Origin: Ailanthus altissimus
Lineage: Eukaryota > Streptophyta > Magnoliopsida > Sapindales > Simaroubaceae
Reading direction: 5' to 3'
Length of the DNA: 64,000 nt
NCBI GenBank assembly: GCA_946807835.1
Contig: OX327702.1
Coordinates: 15,934,001 to 15,998,000 of the forward strand
Shown here: one piece after another, positions 58,620 to 64,000 of the stretch
Layout of the letters: every line of letters begins with the position of its first letter
How positions within the stretch are numbered: position 1 is the stretch's first letter
The notes under the pieces: generated by a model
The model's database searches: none
The model's input: the letters and a program-made list of their open reading frames with translations, nothing else
Told to the model about the DNA's origin: nothing
Made by a program: the position numbers and the translations under genes

Positions 58620-60998
58620 AGATATTCCCAAAACGGCCTTTAGGACTCGATACGGGCATTATGAATTCCTAATTATGCCTTTTAGGCTGACTAATGCCCT
58701 AGATGCTTTTATGAATCTCATGAACAGAGTCTTTCGATCCTATTTAAATCGCTTTGTGATAGTATTTATTGATGATATACTGGTTTATTCAAACAGTGAG
58801 AAAAAGCACGCAGAACATCTGAGGATTATTTTGTAAACTTTAAGGGAGCAACGGCTGTACGTCAAACTCAGTAAATATCAATTTTGGCTAGATATAGTTG
58901 CATTTTTGGGATATGTAATCTCCGCAGAAGGGGTGTGACAATAAATCCTCAGAAGATTGAAGCTATAGTGAATTGGAGACAGCCTACGAATGTGACAGAG
59001 GTCTGTAGTTTTTTTGGTTTGGCTGGGTATTATCGAAAGTTTGTAAAGGGATTTTTAAAGATAGCCACTCCTCTAACTAAACTAACCCAGAAAGAAGAGA
59101 AGTTTGTGTGGTCGGAAGTGTGCCAGTAAAGTTTCGAAGAGCTAAAGTGAAGGTTGACTTAGGCCCAGTGCTTACACTGCCGTCAGGGAAGGACAGATTT
59201 ACCATATATTGTGATGCTTTTAAGCAGGGTCTAGGTTGTGTGCTAATGCAGAAGGAAAAAGTAATAGTCTATGCTTCTAGACAATTAAAGAAACATGAAC
59301 AGAATTACCTACATATGACTTAGAACTAGTTCCAGTAGTTTTTGCTCTAAGAATTTGGAGGCATTATTTGTATGGAGTTCCTTGTAAAATCTTTACGGAC
59401 CACCATAAGATTCTGCAGTACTTGTTTACCCACAAAGAATTGAATACGAGGCAGAGAATGTGGATGGAGCTTATTAAAGATTATGAGTGCACCCTGGAGT
59501 ACTATTTAAAAAAAGCTAATGTGGTAGCAGATGCTCTCAGTAGGAAGCCTGTCGGTTCAATAGCAGCTAACTTAAAGGTTATATATCTATCAATGTTGAT
59601 GGAATTGAGGTATTTGGGTGTAAAATTAAAATTGTCAGATTCGGGTGCACTATTAGCCACATTTCAGGTCCGTCTGATACTGATTGATTGGATCAGAGAA
59701 CTCCTGACTCAAGATCCGCAGGTAATTAAATTGAAGGGTGAAATCGAGTCGGGGCAACGAAAAGATCTTTCAGTGACCGAGGATGGTATAGTAACCTTGC
59801 GTCAGAGATTATGTGTACTGGATGTAAATGAGTTAAGAAGAGAGATTATAGAATAAGCTCATTCTTCTGCATATGCTATGCATCCTGGGAGCACAAAGAT
59901 GTACCATACCCTAAAAGAGCACTACTGGTGAAAGGGCATAAAGAAAGATATAGTCGAATTTGTGTCAAAATGCTTAACTTGCCAGCAAGTAAAGGCTGAG
60001 CATCAAAAACCTACAGGGCTCTTACAACCTCATTCCGATTCCAGAGTAGAAATGAGATAGAATAACGATGGACTTCGTGGTAGGACTTTTGCGTAGCCAG
60101 AGAGGCAATGACACAATATGGGTAATTGTTGATAGATTGATGAAATCTACCTATTTCCTACTTATTAGAAGCAATTATTCTTTAGATAAATTGGTTTAGT
60201 TGTACGTAGATGAGGTGGTACGACTCCATGGCGTTCCAGTATCCATTGTGTCAGATAGGGACCGACAGTTCACTTTTCAATTTTGGCCCAGTTTACAGAA
60301 AGCTCTAGGTACTAAATTGAGTTTCAGTACGGCCTTTCATCCATAGACGGATGGCCAGTCTGAGCGAATAATTCAGATACTCGAGGATATGCTTAGAACG
60401 TGTATTATGGAGTTCAAAGGGAGTTAGGATACTCATATTCCACTGATGGAGTTCGCTTATAATAATATCTTTCAGACTAGCATTGTGATGGCACCATATG
60501 AAGCATTGTATGAAAGGAAGTGTATAACTCCGATTTATTGGGAAAAAGTAGGTGAAAGAAAATTGGTTGGCCCAGAAATTGTCCAGATTACTTTAGAAAA
60601 GATTCAAGTTATCAGGCAAAGATTAAAAATAGCTAAAGATAGACAGAAGCGTTATGCAAATAATAGGATAAGAGACTTGGAGTTTCAGATTAGTGATAAG
60701 GTCTTTCTGAAGATATCACCATGGAAGGGAGTACTAAGATTCGGGAAGCGAGGAAAGCTAAGTGCCCGATACATTAGGCCATACAAGATAGTTGGAAGAG
60801 TTTCAGAGGTGGCATATCGTCTACGATTACCAAAAGATCTGGCTAGAATCCATCATGTGTTTCACGTTTCCATGCTTCACAAGTATTTAGCAAGCCTTCG
60901 CACATCCTAAGGGACAGTCAGTAGAATTGAACGAGAATCTGACCTACAAAGAGAAGCCTGTACAAATCCTAGACCAGAAAGAACACGTGCTTCGTAAT

Positions 60999-61868
60999 AA
61001 AAGGATTTAGGAGAGGCTTTCTTTATACTAGGTATAAAGCTTTATAGAGATAGAGCTAGGAAGTAGATAAGACTCTCCCAAATCATTTCACATCAATAGT
61101 GTCTAAGAAAGATACGGTTTGGTAATTATGAGATAGTTACGTATCTTTTGGACCTGGTGTTCATCTTTTGAGGAAAATGTCTCTTCAGATGGAGGATGAG
61201 AGAGTTAGAGTGTCTAACACACTAGATACATCAACTATTCGGAACTTAATGTATGCTATAATGTATTTCAAACCTGAGATCATTAGTTGTAAGAGTTATG
61301 AGCAGGTTTCAGTCTGATTCAGGTTACCACCATTTGATGGTAGTCAAATATATCCAAATGTACCTTAAGGGTACAAAGGATAAGTTTCTCAAATATGAAA
61401 AAAGTGACTTACAAATGAGAAGACGCAAGAAGTCAGACTTCTAGTTTGACCAAAATGATATGGAAATGTGCTCATTCTCATTAGTACTAAGTGAGTTAGA
61501 ATTGCACCGAACTGGGATTCACTGCTAATTTATTTGACATAGCAGAAGCGGCAGTGAAGATTCGTAGGTTTATTTCTGGCCTTGAAAGAGTTCCAAGACA
61601 GATGGATCCTATCCCATAGTTTTGCGATAAAACTAGGCTGTTATATAGGCCGAGGTGCCAATAGGACACTAGTACTCTAATTATGTTGAGAGGAGTCTCA
61701 TATGATTAGAGAGATCTTGGCTTAAGGTGATGTGATTATTTATAGAAGTGTTCTAATAATTTAACGGACCCACTATCTAAAGGCCATAACTCTTAAAGTT
61801 TTTATAAAACATGTAGAGTCGATGTGGATGAGATGCCATCAGGAATAACACTAGAGCAAGTGAGAGAT
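60999..61868 (+). pseudogene. RT end and RNase H of copia element G
   Basis: It begins in the copia RT motif KDLGEAFFILGIKLYRDRARK and continues through decayed RT/RNase H that parallels element C at 26640-27531 almost line by line. It ends with the polypurine-like AGAGCAAGTGAGAGA. Everything upstream in G was replaced by the chromovirus. Confidence 0.75.
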
Positions 61869-62016
61869 TGTTGGGGTCGGTGTTTACATGTCATTCTTGA
61901 ATGTATATATACTTGTGTATTTATACAAGTATACATTCCCATTAAATCACTAATACCAATTAATATGGTACTATACAATATAACGTTACAGACATTGTAT
62001 GATCTGAAGGAGTTCA
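61869..62016 (+). repeat. 3' LTR start of copia element G
   Basis: TGTTGGGGTCGG to AGGAGTTCA matches the copia-2 LTR starts at 27532 and 53871. It is interrupted at 62017 by a Tekay-like LTR; the continuation is outside the window. Confidence 0.75.
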
Positions 62017-64000
62017 TGTAATATCCAATCCCTATTAGTAGTACTGGTGCATGATTTCGGTATAGAGTAACAAAGACATTATAGGGTTACCCGATTCTAA
62101 CCCTATTAGAAATATTTTTTTTTATAATGTGCATGAGAGATATTAAACCTAACTTGGTAATTTCACACTCGGTCAGAGAGTTAGACGACCCTATAATAAT
62201 TTTGAAATTTTTCTCTATTGGCTTGGAAAAGGAAATTTTAATTTACTACATGAATTTCTATTTAAGGGTTATATATGGAACAAGCCTTGGTTGAGAAACA
62301 CAATCCATAGATTAGATAATGGACCAATTAGAGACAAGTTTATGGATTGCCAAGTTGGAAATTCTAGTTAGTTCCTTTGATTATTCTAACTAAATAGTTA
62401 CAAAGGAACCAGTTACATACTTAGTTTCTAACCAATGGCAAATTAGAAATTTAAAGTAAGTTGAGAGGCAAATTGGTCAATTGAGGAAGCACTATATATA
62501 AAGTAGACGTGTGTAGAAATTTCATGAGATTAAAAGCATAACACTTAGAGTAAAAGAGAAGCAAAATTTGTCCAAGTGAAGAGGAGTGCTACTACAATGA
62601 AATTTTGAGATTTTTTCATGATGTTTCATGCTTAATCAAGCTAAAATAAGGTCAAATACAAATTCCTAAGATCAATTGAATCCTCCATTAGTGAAAATCC
62701 AAGAAAAATAGGTAAGAAAAGCATTGTTTTGTGATGATGATATGTGAACTTTCAAGATTGCTTCAATGATGTTCTTGTGTGTATTATTGGATTAGATTGA
62801 GTTGAATTTTAGTGTAGAGCTTGAAGGAATCTTCAAATTGAAGAAATTGGCAAGGTAAGAATTAGGGTTTTGGGTGACTTTGATGTAGAGACTTCAATTA
62901 GTTGTAATTAGGACATTAGAATGAAATTAACTTGATTTTGATGCTATTGGAACAAGAAATTGAGAAAAGAAAGGTGTTGGATGGTAGATGTAAATTCTGC
63001 CACTTTAGGGAAGTAAGGGTTGAGTTGTGTTTTGGTTGAATTATTGAGTATAAATGATGCCTTATGTAAATTGAATTTATATGGATGATGGAAAAAAAAA
63101 TGGAGGAAAATGGGACATAATTATCCATTTTGGTAAGGTGAAGGGCAATTATGTCCAACCAAAGTTATATGGTGTTAAGCAGTTTTCAGGGCGTCAGATG
63201 GTGAGCTAGGTTAGATTAAATGACCTATAAATAAAAATCGGAAAGTAGTATCCATCTGAACTTTGTATGCCGATTAGGGAGTTTAGTAGTTGAATGAGAT
63301 TCTACCATTTGATTTGGTTTCAAATGTCATTTATGGCGTATAGGTGAAGAAAATTGAGACCAGTAACGGGAGCAGAAATTCGGAGCAAATTTGAGCTCGG
63401 AGCGGTTGTGAGTGAAAATCTGTCCTTGTTTATCTTTCGTTTAACATATTTTCGCATATTGAAATTGTATGTTTTATGTGTTTTTAATGCATAAAGATGA
63501 TTTACAATTTTGATAATATAATCATTGATATACTTTTACATGTTCGGTTTAAGAAACAGTTTTAAAATTACTACATCAGTTTCAAATGCCATTTGTACCC
63601 TCAGATTATAGCGGTGGTGATTGTATTAGACCCGGACGGTATATCCCGTACACGTGGGCAAGTATTGGGGAGCGTGTCACTAACTCTGAGAAGTCGGGTT
63701 GTTGAGTCATGTGAGTCGCTCTATGTATACAGGGTATTGTCTCGCTATATGTATGCGATATAGGATTCCGCTACATAGCCAGTGAGATGTCTTGAGATAT
63801 CACAATGGGTGTTGCTAGTTGAGATTCCCCAGTGACCTACTCACGTGTGCGGTGCTAGTTGAGTCACTGTGTGAGTATAGAGCTTTAGGGTTACCATTGG
63901 AAACTTTTAGAAAGAAAATGACCGAGCATGGATTTAATAGTTTTCGATCTACCAATCACATATTATGCATTTATATGTACATGCTAGTTATTATATTGTA
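62017..64000 (+). repeat. Tekay/Del-like LTR running off the window
   Basis: It starts TGTAATATCCAATCCC inside the copia LTR (left flank GTTCA, 62012-62016). The TATA box is TATATATAAAG (62493-62503). The first ~1.15 kb match the minus-strand LTR at 4777-5935 in inverted orientation. The later part (63370-63420 GGAGC-rich; 63600-63870 with GACGGTATATCCCG) resembles the layout of long Tekay/Del LTRs. The end is not visible, so solo LTR versus complete element cannot be decided. The antisense ORF at 62916-63158 is non-coding LTR. Confidence 0.75.

Larger units (their letters stand above)
55501..60998 (+). pseudogene. Tekay/Del-like chromovirus pol, split by a solo LTR
   Basis: Protease: VLIDLGATHSFIF (about 55567-55605). 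Then 189 open codons (55631-56200) to FPDVFPEDLSGLPP and the RT start. [22 protein letters not shown]; interrupted at 56437-58619; resumes [14 protein letters not shown] with FIDD intact at 58765-58776. RNase [19 protein letters not shown] and [10 protein letters not shown]. Integrase: HPGSTKMYH...CLTCQQVK zinc region, [15 protein letters not shown] and DGQSER carry the three acidic positions. The C-terminal domain has ISPWKGVLRFGKRGKLSARY and HHVFHVSMLHKYL. The frame then enters a chromodomain-like start (EHVLRNK) and stops abruptly at about 60998 in copia sequence. Most breaks are TAG stops at Trp or Gln positions; a few are frameshifts. Confidence 0.88.

Overview
This is a window of plant nuclear DNA, most likely from a eudicot. 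It is a graveyard of nested LTR retrotransposons with one recognisable host gene. Evidence for a plant: Ty1/copia and Ty3/gypsy elements with initiator-Met-tRNA primer sites, Tat/Athila-type gypsy pol with a second RNase H, a Tekay/Del-like chromovirus, a tRNA-derived SINE, a TAA-flanked MITE, and a single-exon S40 (DUF584) senescence-regulator gene at 49082-49588 on the minus strand. There are no bacterial operons, rRNA genes, true tRNA genes or CRISPR arrays. All transposon coding regions carry stops, frameshifts or deletions, so none looks autonomous.

Layout. 1-4776: 3' part of an Athila/Tat-like gypsy element (protease fused to integrase tail, an extra downstream ORF, 3' LTR). 4777-6774: two truncated minus-strand gypsy LTRs. 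6775-17601: a copia LTR fragment, then copia element B with both LTRs; its 5' LTR holds a minus-strand solo LTR with a perfect 5-bp duplication. 17602-20160: Tat-type pol fragment with dual RNase H. 20165-28866: copia element C, preceded by an inverted half-LTR and interrupted by a solo LTR that itself holds a SINE. 28867-34924: copia element E, with a 780-bp MITE in integrase and two fold-back SINE copies in its 3' LTR. 34925-45294: copia element D, a chimera with unlike LTRs and a 2.5-kb minus-strand Tekay-like solo LTR in RNase H. 45295-53870: the least repeat-dense part, holding a Tat-like LTR, the S40 gene, another minus-strand solo LTR and another Tat-like LTR fragment. 53871-62016: copia element G, broken by a Tekay/Del-like chromovirus that carries its own solo-LTR insertion. 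62017-64000: a Tekay-like LTR running off the window.

The most interesting signals are non-coding and shared between copies. (1) A 7-bp/1-nt bulge/7-bp hairpin downstream of the TATA box in the copia-1 LTRs keeps its pairing through compensatory changes. (2) A ~20-bp motif occurs four times with nearly fixed spacing in the leaders of three copia elements. (3) A GC-rich CGCTG(C/G)(A/G)GCG-like cassette lies upstream of the TATA box in three Athila-like LTRs and also in the leaders of three copia elements. (4) Dense GGTTAA/TTAACC clusters lie just upstream of the TATA box in three copia LTRs. (5) Two SINE copies carry an inverted copy of their own 3' end. Family assignments rest on motif recognition only; no database search was possible. 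LTR ends are exact where target duplications are given and approximate elsewhere.
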